Of a stretch of 64,000 nucleotides of DNA, positions 26,043 to 35,433 are shown one piece after another. Under the pieces are notes generated by a model, which saw only the letters and a program-made list of their open reading frames with translations, searched no databases and was not told the origin of the DNA. Origin of the DNA: SB11 sp964584305 (lineage in GTDB: Bacteria > Bacteroidota > Bacteroidia > UBA8524); contig CAZOZL010000006.1 of NCBI GenBank assembly GCA_964584305.1, positions 1-64,000 of the forward strand, written 5' to 3'. A program made the position numbers and the translations under genes. Numbering within the stretch: the first letter of the stretch is position 1; each line of letters starts with the position of its first letter.

Positions 26043-27643
26043 GTGGCTACAAATTACCTCTCAGCAGAAAATATCAGCAAGGCATACGGAGAAAAAGAGC
26101 TTTTTAGCCAACTTTCTTTGGGTATAGAGCAAGGGCAAAAAATTGCCTTAATAGCAAACAATGGAACGGGCAAAACAACCTTGCTAAATATAATAGCAGG
26201 TATAGATACCCCTGATAGTGGAGAGGTGGTGTTTCGCCGTGATATTAGAGTGGAATACCTGATACAAGAACCTAATTTTGAGGGGGCTATTACAGTAGCT
26301 GATTATATGTTTTATGATGATAGCCCTGTGATGCAAGCCATAAAAGCCTACGAGACAGCAGTAGATAAACATAGCCAGCACCAAAGCAAAGAAACAGAGG
26401 AGGCACTAACCATAGCCACCCAACAGGCAGATGCGCTAAACATTTGGCAACACGAGGCTAAAGTGCAACAGATATTAGGAAAACTGGAGATACAAGTGCC
26501 TAATAAAGAAATAGCAACACTATCAGGAGGGGAAAAAAAGCGAGTTGCCATAGCACGGTTATTAATTAGCAGCCCCGATATTTTAATAATGGATGAGCCT
26601 ACCAACCATTTAGATATTAATATGATAGAGTGGCTTGAAAACTATTTAAGTACGGATAATACCACCCTGTTAATGGTTACCCACGACCGTTATTTTTTGG
26701 ATAATGTAACCAACGAAATTTTAGAATTAGAAGGAGGAAAAATATACCGATACACAGGAAATTACGAGTATTTTTTGGAGAAAAAACAAGAGCGTATAGA
26801 ACGAGAAGCCAAAGAAACAGACAAGGCACGCAACCTTATGAAAAAGGAATTGGAATGGATGCGCCGCCAGCCCAAAGCAAGGGGCACAAAATCAAAATCG
26901 CGTATTGATGCGTTTTATACACTTAAAAACAAGGCAGGCAATATTCGCAAGGAGGATAGCATTAGTTTTAATGTAAAAATGAACCGCTTAGGCGGCAAAG
27001 TGATGGAACTAAAAAACCTTCGCAAGGGCTATGGTGATGCTCTCTTTTTCAACAACTTTACCTATACATTTAAAAAAGGAGAACGCATAGGCATAGTAGG
27101 CAAAAATGGAGCGGGAAAATCTACCTTTCTCAATGTTATTACAGGAAAAGAGCCTACCGATGCAGGCACAGTAGTACCAGGTGATACACTGGTAATGAGT
27201 TACTATAACCAAAAAGGCTTAAACATTGCTAATGACAAACGTGTAATAGAGGTAATACGAGATATTGCCGATGTATTACCCTTGGGCGGGAAAGAGGGCA
27301 GCCTAACAGCTATGCAGCTACTGCAAACTTTTAACTTCCACCCCAAGCAACAACACGATTATGTTTCTACTTTAAGTGGCGGCGAGCGTAGGCGATTGTA
27401 TTTGCTTACTTTGTTAATGGAAAATCCTAATTTTTTAATTTTGGATGAACCCACTAACGACCTTGATTTACTCACTCTTACTACCCTCGAAGAGTTTTTA
27501 CTGAACTATAAAGGCTGTTTGGTAATAGTATCGCACGACCGTTATTTTTTAGATAAACTATGCGACCATCTATTGGTATTTGAAGGCGATGGCGTAATAA
27601 AAGACTATAACGGCAGCTATACCCAGTACCGTATAGAAAAGCA
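26043..27643 (+). CDS. ABC-F family ATPase, 3' end lost in an assembly gap
   Basis: About 533 residues visible from GTG 26043 (a TTG at 26034 falls inside the -7 box). Two ABC domains without membrane helices: Walker A IANNGTGKTTLLN, signature LSGGEKKRVAIARLL, Walker B LIMDEPTNHLD; then Walker A VGKNGAGKSTFLN, signature LSGGERRRLYLLTLL and FLILDEPTNDLD, with the linker (P-site tether) near residues 245-300. ABC-F proteins act on the ribosome; this one is closest to the Uup type. Known Uup-type proteins carry a C-terminal coiled coil of about 70-90 residues, which should lie in the 100-N gap. The true end cannot be placed. Confidence 0.93.
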
Positions 27644-27743
27644 NNNNNNNNNNNNNNNNNNNNNNNNNNNNNNNNNNNNNNNNNNNNNNNNNNNNNNNNN
27701 NNNNNNNNNNNNNNNNNNNNNNNNNNNNNNNNNNNNNNNNNNN
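27644..27743. other. Assembly gap of 100 N
   Basis: Unlike the mfd gap, the flanks share no sequence, so real bases are missing. The gap hides the 3' end of the ABC-F gene and the space before mpl. The nominal length is probably a placeholder. Confidence 0.9.
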
Positions 27744-27758
27744 CCCCAATAACAACTA

Positions 27759-29108
27759 ATGCACTACCATTTCATATCCATAGGCGGGGCTGTAATGCAC
27801 AATTTGGCGTTAGATATAGTAGCGCAAGGGCATACTATTTCTGGTAGCGACGATGAGATATTCGACCCTGCCCTATCTCGGCTAAAACAACATAATATAT
27901 TACCTAAAAAAATGGGGTGGTTTCCTGAAAACATCACCCACAGTATAGATATAATAATATTGGGTATGCACGCTCGTGCCAATAATCCCGAACTATTAAA
28001 AGCCCAAAAATTAGGTTTAACTATCTACTCATTTCCCGAGTTTATTTATCAGCATAGTAAAAACAAAATCCGTGTTGTTATAGGTGGTAGTCATGGTAAA
28101 ACCACTACTACTGCTATGTTATTGCACGTTCTTAAAACGCTTAACAAAAAGTTTGATTACTTGGTGGGTTCATCCATCAGTGGGTTTGATAGGATGGTGA
28201 AAATGAGCGATGCCCCTATAATAATATTAGAGGGCGATGAGTATTTAAGCTCTGCCATAGACCGCCGCCCCAAATTTTTATTATACAAAGCAGATATTGC
28301 CCAAATAACGGGCATAGCTTGGGATCACATAAACGTATTTCCTACTTTCGAGGGGTATTTACATCAATTTGCTTTATTTATTAATCAATTGCCCGATGGA
28401 GCTCCGCTCACCTATTATGCGGGTGATGTCCATTTGCAAAAGTTAATAGCACCGCATAAAAATCGTTTGCAACTAATCCCCTACCACGAGCTACCTCACA
28501 CGGTTGAAAATGGCAAAACATACTTAGAAACAAAAGAGGGAAAACTTCCGCTTCATGTTTTTGGTTTGCACAACCTGCAAAATATGGCAGGCGCAAAACA
28601 TATTTGTAACCAATTAAAAATTAATGATTCCGATTTTTTTCAAGCCATTAGTACTTTTGAAGGTACAGCCAATCGTATGGAGAAAATAAAAGACACCAAT
28701 AATTTTATAGTATTTAGAGATTTTGCTCATTCCCCATCAAAAGTACAAGCCACCGTTGAGGCTATAAAAAACCAATACCCCAACCATACACTAATAGCCT
28801 GCTTTGAGTTGCATACCTTTAGTAGCCTTAATAAAAGTTTTTTATCAGAGTATAGCAATACACTAAGCAAGGCAAACAATGCTTTGGTATATTATGATAA
28901 CCATGTTTTAGCACTAAAAAAGATGCCACCGCTTGATAAAAAAGAAGTAGCCCAAGCCTTTGGCGGTAGTATTAATGTTTACACAGATGCGGATAAACTA
29001 CATACCTATATTAGCCAAGTAGGCAAAACAGCATTAACAAATAATGATAACACGGTACTATTATTAATGAGTTCAGGCACGTTTGGCAATTTGCCGCTTC
29101 GTTTTTAG
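27759..29108 (+). CDS. mpl: UDP-N-acetylmuramate:tripeptide ligase Mpl
   Basis: 449 residues, Mur ligase fold. The N-terminal Rossmann part reads HFISIGGAVMHNLAL and GSDDEIFDPALSRL; the ATP-binding P-loop is VVIGGSHGKTTTTAML (near residue 108); IILEGDEYLSSAIDRRPKF and AWDHINVFPT match Mpl and MurC. It re-attaches the recycled tripeptide L-Ala-D-Glu-meso-DAP to UDP-MurNAc. Mpl is preferred over MurC because of the LGMHARANNPEL motif and the overall length. ATG at 27759 is 16 bases after the gap, so an upstream start cannot be ruled out. Confidence 0.9.
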   Translation: MHYHFISIGGAVMHNLALDIVAQGHTISGSDDEIFDPALSRLKQHNILPKKMGWFPENITHSIDIIILGMHARANNPELLKAQKLGLTIYSFPEFIYQHSKNKIRVVIGGSHGKTTTTAMLLHVLKTLNKKFDYLVGSSISGFDRMVKMSDAPIIILEGDEYLSSAIDRRPKFLLYKADIAQITGIAWDHINVFPTFEGYLHQFALFINQLPDGAPLTYYAGDVHLQKLIAPHKNRLQLIPYHELPHTVENGKTYLETKEGKLPLHVFGLHNLQNMAGAKHICNQLKINDSDFFQAISTFEGTANRMEKIKDTNNFIVFRDFAHSPSKVQATVEAIKNQYPNHTLIACFELHTFSSLNKSFLSEYSNTLSKANNALVYYDNHVLALKKMPPLDKKEVAQAFGGSINVYTDADKLHTYISQVGKTALTNNDNTVLLLMSSGTFGNLPLRF

Positions 29109-29359
29109 TACACGCCATAAAAGATTTTGATATTCAGCCTTTGCGCTGTAATTCTTAATAAGCGGTAGGTTTCACACCCTATCGCTATATTATATGTTAC
29201 TCTATAAGGTCTTTAGCACTTTAAAAGAAACATGATTATCTCTTTGTTGTTGGCAATTCCTGCTTCGCCTATCAAAAAAATATCCAGCACAATGACTTGC
29301 CATATAATCAACTGTTTTATTCTGCTCTTTCACAAAATATACTAATTCCTTTTTTAATT

Positions 29360-31174
29360 TTATTTACATATAGATTGGTAGTACGCGGCGGCATCAGCAT
29401 TATTTAAATACATTGCTTTACGCACATCTTGGCAGGCAGAGCTATTGCCCATCAAATGTTTTACATAGCCTCTTACTAAATATACTTGCCCGTCTTCTTT
29501 TGCTCTTTCTACCGCCATATCGCAATAGGTAAGGGCTTTTCTAAGCAAACGTCTCTTAGTATCCGTTAGCTTTAGCGGTTTACTTCTATAGTTAAAATCC
29601 ATTAAATTTCTATATGTCCCTGATATTGAAAACTGCCTATACTTTTCTTTTTTGCCACTTGCTTTGCTGGCAAGGGCTAATGCCATATTCATGTATCCTA
29701 ATGGATTTTTTGGGGCAAGCATTTTGGTTTTTTCAAAAAATTCTAACGCATCATCATAGTTGCCCATTGCCATATATACTCTGCCTTTTTGGTTATAGTA
29801 AGTATATAAATTATTTTCTTTTATTAATGGTTCTATCGCTATTGCGGTATCAATTGCCCAATGGGCTTTTTTATATTTTGCTAATGCTAAATATATATGT
29901 GATAAGCTGCCATAAGTTGATGAAAAAAATTGCTTTGTATAGTTTTCTATTTCTTTAGGGGTAAAGGTTGGATACTGCTCTTTAATACTTAGCCTTAAGG
30001 CTGCAATGTCTTGCATAGAGCGTGTATAATCTCTTTCAGCCTCCTCCCATTTTTGTAATCTCATATAAGCATTGCCTCTAAAACTCGTTAGTATAGGATG
30101 TTTAGGAAATTTGTTTAAGCCTGATTTATAATACGCAACAGCACTATCAAACAAGCTAAGATTGTACATAGCCACACCCCGTTGGTAATAATAACTGGGC
30201 TTGCTTTTATCGCAAAAGGCAGTATTATTTGCTAATAGCCAATCTTTAAACCACTCACTTTCTTCATCGGGCTCACCCTTGTTAATATAATAAAGTGCCT
30301 TATCTGCAAACCAGCAAGAGCTATCCATATCTTCAAAGGCATGATATATGTTTTGCAACGTTATATAATATCTCCAATTAGTGCTGTCTAAAAAAACAGC
30401 TCTTTTTATATCGATATAGGCTTGTTTTGGCTTGTTAAACTGGTCCATTAAAACTCTACCCCGAAACCAATATACCTGCGCATTGGTACTATCCAAATTT
30501 ATTGAAGTAGTAAATGATTTTAACGCTTCATCATAGTACTTAATGTCGTAATAAATTTGCCCCCTTAACGTATGAAAACCTGCTACCGTATTTTTTAGCT
30601 TAATTGCTTTCTCAATATCTTTTAACGCTTCTGATTTCGATTTTATATTAATATAAAATTCCGCTCTTTTATGATATGCCCATGCACTATCAGGATAGAG
30701 GGTTACTATATTATTATATATTTCTTTTGCCTTACTTTCTTCATTATTTAATGCATAGAATCGTGCTTTTAAAGTCATTATTTCAGCATAAAACGAGGAA
30801 GATTTTGCAGTATCGGCATATACTAATAAACAGCTATCAGTTTTTTGTATCGCTTGCTCTTTTTTATCCCCACGATAAAGCATAATAATAAGGTAAAACT
30901 CGCATTTTATACAATATGGGTTTATTGTAGTTGCTTTTTTATAATCAATAATACCTTTATCCCACTGTTCTAATCGCATAAAGCTAAAGCCCCTGCCTCG
31001 TAATGCCTTCTCGTTATTGGGGTTTTTCTTTAAAATTTTGGTGTACTCTACAATTGCTTGTTCATACTGTTTAGCATCTAATAGAGAGTCTGTCAGTGCA
31101 GTGGTTTTATCTTGAGCATAAGCAAAAGAAAGTGCAAATGAAAAAAGTAAAAGAAAACACAAACGAAATTTCAT
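29360..31174 (-). CDS. Secreted tetratricopeptide-repeat protein
   Basis: 604 residues. A signal peptide (MKFRLCFLLLFSFALSFAYA) and at least nine TPR-like units, recognisable by repeats such as YEQAIVEYTKILKKNPNNEKAL, YDEALKSFTTSINLDSTNAQ, WEEAERDYTRS and YDDALEFFEKTKMLAPKNPL (each shown in part). TPRs form a protein-binding solenoid. No attached enzyme domain. The partner is unknown. The gene stands alone between an empty stretch and the di-heme peroxidase gene. Confidence 0.85.
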   Translation of the reverse strand: MKFRLCFLLLFSFALSFAYAQDKTTALTDSLLDAKQYEQAIVEYTKILKKNPNNEKALRGRGFSFMRLEQWDKGIIDYKKATTINPYCIKCEFYLIIMLYRGDKKEQAIQKTDSCLLVYADTAKSSSFYAEIMTLKARFYALNNEESKAKEIYNNIVTLYPDSAWAYHKRAEFYINIKSKSEALKDIEKAIKLKNTVAGFHTLRGQIYYDIKYYDEALKSFTTSINLDSTNAQVYWFRGRVLMDQFNKPKQAYIDIKRAVFLDSTNWRYYITLQNIYHAFEDMDSSCWFADKALYYINKGEPDEESEWFKDWLLANNTAFCDKSKPSYYYQRGVAMYNLSLFDSAVAYYKSGLNKFPKHPILTSFRGNAYMRLQKWEEAERDYTRSMQDIAALRLSIKEQYPTFTPKEIENYTKQFFSSTYGSLSHIYLALAKYKKAHWAIDTAIAIEPLIKENNLYTYYNQKGRVYMAMGNYDDALEFFEKTKMLAPKNPLGYMNMALALASKASGKKEKYRQFSISGTYRNLMDFNYRSKPLKLTDTKRRLLRKALTYCDMAVERAKEDGQVYLVRGYVKHLMGNSSACQDVRKAMYLNNADAAAYYQSICK

Positions 31175-31357
31175 ATCCCAATATTAGTTTATTTGTATAA
31201 TAAACGCTATTCCGCTTTGGGTTTTTCTGTTCTCATTTGCTTTTTGCGGTATGCTTGTATCCAAGCGGTTAAGCATTTAGTAGTATTAAAAAAAAAGAAA
31301 CTATTAAATTACCGAATAGAGAACTATGGATAACAATTATATTATATAGCTAAAAAT

Positions 31358-32500
31358 TTATGGTTTAGCATAGGCAGGGTTGGTGGCAATGGTAGGGTCT
31401 GTAAGTGTTTTTAAAAACGCTAATAAATCATCTTTATCTCTTTGGGATAAATGTAGCTTTCTTATTCCGTCAACAAATTCCCGAACTCCTGTTGCCCCTT
31501 TTACAGCCATATTAGGATCTAAAGTGCTTGAAAAATGCACCCCTGAATCATAAAAACTAATTACTTCTTCTAAGGTAGCAAACCTACCATCGTGCATATA
31601 GGGAGCAGTAAGTTCTATATTTAATAATGTAGGTGCTTTAAACTTTCCATTATCTGCTCTATCACCTGTTACTAAAGCCCTGCTTGTTAAAACTCCTATC
31701 GCCGCTTCAGGGTCAAGTCCATTATTGTGAAAACGCTGTACTGGGTTGTCAAAATAATTACTGGTAAACAGTGTAGCATCTGTTGGGTGGCAGTGTAGGC
31801 AATCTCCTTTTTCTTCTCTTATAAAAACCTCAAACCCTCTACGTTCGGCGGGGGTAAAACCAGCTAAGTTTGGGAGACTTTTTTGGTATTTACTTTGTGA
31901 TGCTACTATGGTTTTCATAAATTGAGTAATGGCTCTTGCTGCTAATAAAGAATCAGCTTGGTTTGTGCCAAATGCTTTTTTAAACAACTCTGTGTACTCT
32001 GTTTTTGCTTGAATTTTTGCTATTGCATCTTTCCACTCCTCGTGCATCTCTATTGGGTTGCGCACAGGTTCTAAAACTTGTGCCTCGAGGCTTGTGCTGC
32101 GCCCATCCCAAAAAAAGTCTCTATTCCAAGCAAGGTTAATTAGTGCCATGCTATTTTTATCACCCTCAAGCCCGTCTATGCCTTCACTAAACCGTAAAGG
32201 AGCATCAGTAAAAGAAGTAGCTTGATTATGACACGATGCGCAAGACTGTGTATTATCTCCCGATAAAATAGGGTCGTAAAATAGTTTTCTGCCTAATATT
32301 ACGCCATTCACAGTTAATGGGTTTTTAGGGTCTATTATAGGTTCAGGAAAGTGGAAAGGAATTACAAAGTTATACGCTTCATCTTGAAACGCTGGTGTAT
32401 CGATTTTTTTCTCATCATCAGGCTTGCATTGCGAAACAAATAGCACTAAAAAAGCACCAAAAATCAATCCCAAAAATTTATATACTTTGTTTCTCACCAT
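31358..32500 (-). CDS. Di-heme cytochrome c peroxidase family lipoprotein (MbnH-like)
   Basis: 380 residues. A signal ending in a lipobox (LFVSQC, about C26) anchors it in the periplasm. Two haem-attachment sites, CASCHNQ near residue 90 and CLHCHPT near residue 235, as in bacterial cytochrome c peroxidase and MauG. NLAWNRDFFWDGRSTSLEAQ, ALINLA and TAPYMHDGRFATLEEVI are family motifs. Its gene follows that of an MbnP-like protein with 8 bases between them, the arrangement seen for MbnH, which oxidises a Trp of MbnP to kynurenine. It could instead simply be an H2O2 peroxidase. Confidence 0.88.
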   Translation of the reverse strand: MVRNKVYKFLGLIFGAFLVLFVSQCKPDDEKKIDTPAFQDEAYNFVIPFHFPEPIIDPKNPLTVNGVILGRKLFYDPILSGDNTQSCASCHNQATSFTDAPLRFSEGIDGLEGDKNSMALINLAWNRDFFWDGRSTSLEAQVLEPVRNPIEMHEEWKDAIAKIQAKTEYTELFKKAFGTNQADSLLAARAITQFMKTIVASQSKYQKSLPNLAGFTPAERRGFEVFIREEKGDCLHCHPTDATLFTSNYFDNPVQRFHNNGLDPEAAIGVLTSRALVTGDRADNGKFKAPTLLNIELTAPYMHDGRFATLEEVISFYDSGVHFSSTLDPNMAVKGATGVREFVDGIRKLHLSQRDKDDLLAFLKTLTDPTIATNPAYAKP

Positions 32501-32508
32501 TATTGTTT

Positions 32509-33276
32509 TTATTTCAGTGTAATGCTTTTGGCTAAGTTATTAGCTACTTTTTCGGCGGTTTCAAAACTGCCTATTGTATGGCTTACATGGTTTTGCTTAA
32601 AATTAATAGTACTAAGCAAAACATCAATATCAATATCAACCGTTATTTTTTTACTATCGCCTTTAGTAAATACCAATGTTTTGGTAAATACCTTTTCTCT
32701 ATACAACGTATTTGTGCCTGTATGCACAGCAAAAGGGATGTATGCAGTATCTGTCATGGTAGTGTCTAATCTTCCTTCCATTAAAAAGAAACGGTATTGT
32801 GCTGCCATGCCCCAGTAAGTTCCTTTTGCTAATGATAGTGGGCTGGTTAATGGGAAACTGGCAGGGTCTTTTGCATTAGTGATAGAATCTACCCCAATAC
32901 CAAATTTAACCTCTTTGTATGTTCCCTCTGGCACATTTACTTTAAATGATAAATGAGGCGCATCGGTTCTAAAATCTATCATATCAATATCTTTTAAAAG
33001 CAACTCGCTATTATCGTCTTTTATTAATCTAAATTGTGAAATATAAAATTTGAATAGGCTAAATGTGTAGTTAAAACCTTCGGTATTTAGCTCAAAACTG
33101 TCGTTTAAATTAAAGGACTTATTATTAGCGGTGGCACTAAATACTACTTCTATAAAATTATCGCCTGTTCCTGCTGGTGTAGTGGGGCTATCTTCTTTAC
33201 AACTATTTATAAACAATGTACTTACTATTGCTAATAATAAAAAAATACCAAATTTCATTTTCTTGTTCACTTTCAT
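32509..33276 (-). CDS. MbnP-family lipoprotein
   Basis: 255 residues from the ATG at 33276; an upstream frame exists, but this start gives a clean lipoprotein signal (KKMKFGIFLLLAIVSTLF then INSC). The mature part fits MbnP: FSLFKFYISQFRLI near residue 75, FGIGVDSITN, and TYWGMAAQYRFFLMEG with the only Trp of the whole protein. MbnP proteins are periplasmic copper-binding proteins processed by MbnH di-heme enzymes, and such an enzyme is encoded next. First gene of a two-gene operon. Metal binding here is inferred from the family only. Confidence 0.78.
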   Translation of the reverse strand: MKVNKKMKFGIFLLLAIVSTLFINSCKEDSPTTPAGTGDNFIEVVFSATANNKSFNLNDSFELNTEGFNYTFSLFKFYISQFRLIKDDNSELLLKDIDMIDFRTDAPHLSFKVNVPEGTYKEVKFGIGVDSITNAKDPASFPLTSPLSLAKGTYWGMAAQYRFFLMEGRLDTTMTDTAYIPFAVHTGTNTLYREKVFTKTLVFTKGDSKKITVDIDIDVLLSTINFKQNHVSHTIGSFETAEKVANNLAKSITLK

Positions 33277-33419
33277 ACTATTTATTTTATGCGTATCCCC
33301 TACTAATAAGACCTTCAATCCCTTTGTTTCGTTGCCCAACACAGTGTATTCACTATACAAATATACTAAACAACTGTTCAACATACTCCGCCTTTCGCCT
33401 CAAAATAAAAATTAAAGAT

Positions 33420-33427
33420 TAACTTTG
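33420..33427 (+). promoter_or_regulatory. -7 box (TAACTTTG) before kdsA
   Basis: TAnnTTTG match ending 16 nt before the kdsA ATG. It probably drives the KDO operon. No TTG at -33. Confidence 0.5.
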
Positions 33428-33443
33428 CCGCCGATACTAAAAA

Positions 33444-34277
33444 ATGTCTGTAAAAAAAGTAACCGTTGGCAATATAGAATGTGGGAATGATAAGATGTTT
33501 CTTATCTCTGGACCTTGCGTTATCGAAGATGATACCACAATGCTAAAAACGGCAGAGTACCTTAAAGAGGTTACTACTCGTTTAAACATTCCTTGGATAT
33601 TCAAATCCTCTTTCCAAAAAGACAATCGTAGCTCTGCACAATACTACGATGGTCCTGGAATTGAAAAAGGATTGCGCTTATTAGAGCGTATAAAAAAAGA
33701 ATTTGATGTGCCTGTATTAACTGATATACACTACCCAGAGCAAGCTGCTATTGCTGGCGAGGTGGTGGATATACTGCAAATACCCGCCTATTTATGTATG
33801 CAAACTACATTGGTTACTGCGGCGGCAAAAACAGGGAAAGTAGTAAATATAAAACACGGGCAGTTTTTAGCCCCTGAAAATATGATACACCCTACCCGCA
33901 AGGTAGAGTATGCGGGTAATGAAAACATTATTCTTACCGAGCGGGGATATACCTTTGGCTACAATGATATGGTGGTTGACCCCCGCAGTATGCACCACTT
34001 GCGCCAAATAGGCTACCCAGTGGTGTTTGATATTACCCATAGCATTCGCAAATATGGTATCCCCAGTGCCGACCCAAAAGGCGGTGCAAAGGAGTTTTTG
34101 CCTGCTATTTCTCGTGCAGGTGTTGCCGCAGGCATTGATGGTGTTTTTATTGAAACACACCCTGAACCCGAAAAAGCACTTTGCGATGCTGCCAGCCAAT
34201 TGTGCGTATATGATTTAGAAGAATTTATCAAGCCTTTGCTTGAAATACATGAAGTAAACAAAAAATATAAATTTTAG
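33444..34277 (+). CDS. kdsA: 3-deoxy-8-phosphooctulonate (KDO-8-P) synthase
   Basis: 277 residues, normal length. Condenses arabinose-5-phosphate with phosphoenolpyruvate to KDO-8-phosphate for lipid A-core. Motifs: MFLISGPCVIED, WIFKSSFQKDNRSS, VLTDIHYP, LVTAAAKTGKVVNIKHGQFL, NDMVVDPRSM and GVFIETHPEPEKALCD, all as in the KdsA/DAHP synthase family. ATG start. Followed 24 bases later by a transaldolase-like/CBS fusion and then a KdsC-like phosphatase, so it heads a KDO operon. Confidence 0.97.
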   Translation: MSVKKVTVGNIECGNDKMFLISGPCVIEDDTTMLKTAEYLKEVTTRLNIPWIFKSSFQKDNRSSAQYYDGPGIEKGLRLLERIKKEFDVPVLTDIHYPEQAAIAGEVVDILQIPAYLCMQTTLVTAAAKTGKVVNIKHGQFLAPENMIHPTRKVEYAGNENIILTERGYTFGYNDMVVDPRSMHHLRQIGYPVVFDITHSIRKYGIPSADPKGGAKEFLPAISRAGVAAGIDGVFIETHPEPEKALCDAASQLCVYDLEEFIKPLLEIHEVNKKYKF

Positions 34278-34301
34278 TAAACACCCCCTTATCTGCTTAC
34301 A

Positions 34302-35327
34302 ATGGAATTATACTTAGACTCCGTAGATTTTAAAGAAATTGAAGAAGCCCTTAAACTGGGTATTATAGATGGGCTAACCACTACGCCCACCTTTATGCAC
34401 CGCCACGGCATTACCAATGTTGACGAAGCAATACTAAAACTATCTAAAATGGTGAAAGTACTGCAAGTAGAAGCACTGGGAGATACCGTTGAAGAAGTGG
34501 AAAAAGAAGCCGACCGCTTGATTGCTTTAGGGCTTGACCCTAAAAAAACAGTGTTTAAAATACCCGTATCAAACATTGGTATTGCTGCTTGTAGGCGTTT
34601 GCGTGATAAAGGCTATATGGTAAACGTGCATTTAATATACACCCTTGCACAAGCCTATATGGCTATGCAAGCAGGGGCTACCTATGTTTGCCCACTGGTG
34701 GGCAGGCTGCAAGACCAAGGACATGATGCTATTACCCTTATAGAGCAATGTGTAGAAACCGTAAACTACTACGGTTACGATACTAAAATAATGTTCTCAT
34801 CAGTACGCCATGCCGAACACGCACGTACCGCAATACTTAGCGGTGTACACACTATTACCGCCCCGTGGGGAGTAATGAAAAAACTTACCGAGAACAACCT
34901 CACTACCATAGGCACAAACCAGTTTATAGAGCATACCAAACTAATGACTATGCGTGTAAATGAAATTATAGCGCAATACAACCCCCGCATAAAAGTATCG
35001 GAAAGTGTAGTGGATGCAGTAGTAGAAATTAACAAAGGTAGCTTAGGTTCTGTATCAGTAGTTGATGAAGCAGGTAAGCTAATTGGCGTATTTACTGATG
35101 GCGACCTTCGCCGTAAAATAGAATCGGAAGGCAAAGCTGTTTTGGATAAAAAATTAAGCGATTTCGATTTTAAATACCCCATTACTATAAATGCTGATGC
35201 CTTATTGTATGAAGCCGTTGAAATTTTCAAAAAACACGAAGTAGATAATATTGTGGTAATGGAAAACAATCAACTTTTCGGGATGCTTGATATTCAGGAT
35301 TTTGTGAAGTTGGATTTGATAGGATAA
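34302..35327 (+). CDS. Transaldolase-like domain fused to a KdsD-type CBS pair
   Basis: 341 residues. Residues 1-215 align by eye with small transaldolases and fructose-6-P aldolase: MELYLDS with D6, Schiff-base Lys K86 in FKIPVS, and AGATYVCPLVGR. Three usual active-site positions differ: TTNP is TTTP (T28 for Asn), NVTL is NVHL (H110 for Thr), and the Tyr/Phe before VxR is L132. Residues 216-341 are two CBS domains. GVFTDGDLRRKIE is the signature of the CBS part of KdsD/KpsF arabinose-5-P isomerase. So a transaldolase-type barrel stands where the SIS isomerase domain would be, in an operon with kdsA. A role in making or regulating arabinose-5-P is inferred, not shown. Confidence 0.82.
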   Translation: MELYLDSVDFKEIEEALKLGIIDGLTTTPTFMHRHGITNVDEAILKLSKMVKVLQVEALGDTVEEVEKEADRLIALGLDPKKTVFKIPVSNIGIAACRRLRDKGYMVNVHLIYTLAQAYMAMQAGATYVCPLVGRLQDQGHDAITLIEQCVETVNYYGYDTKIMFSSVRHAEHARTAILSGVHTITAPWGVMKKLTENNLTTIGTNQFIEHTKLMTMRVNEIIAQYNPRIKVSESVVDAVVEINKGSLGSVSVVDEAGKLIGVFTDGDLRRKIESEGKAVLDKKLSDFDFKYPITINADALLYEAVEIFKKHEVDNIVVMENNQLFGMLDIQDFVKLDLIG

Positions 35328-35433
35328 TTATTTTTGGCTGCTCGCAACCTTCATTTGCCTTTAGCTATTTGTTTTTGTGCTTTGTAGCTTAATGCTAATT
35401 GCCAAAAACTAATAACTAAAGGTTTTTTTTGTT

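Noticed and set aside
26029..26045. TTG 26034 as the ABC-F start
   Set aside because: It falls inside the -7 box, and GTG 26043 fits the family's N-terminus equally well.
33131..33415. Open frame upstream of kdsA on the + strand
   Set aside because: Antisense to the MbnP-like gene and its leader; the real genes explain the region.
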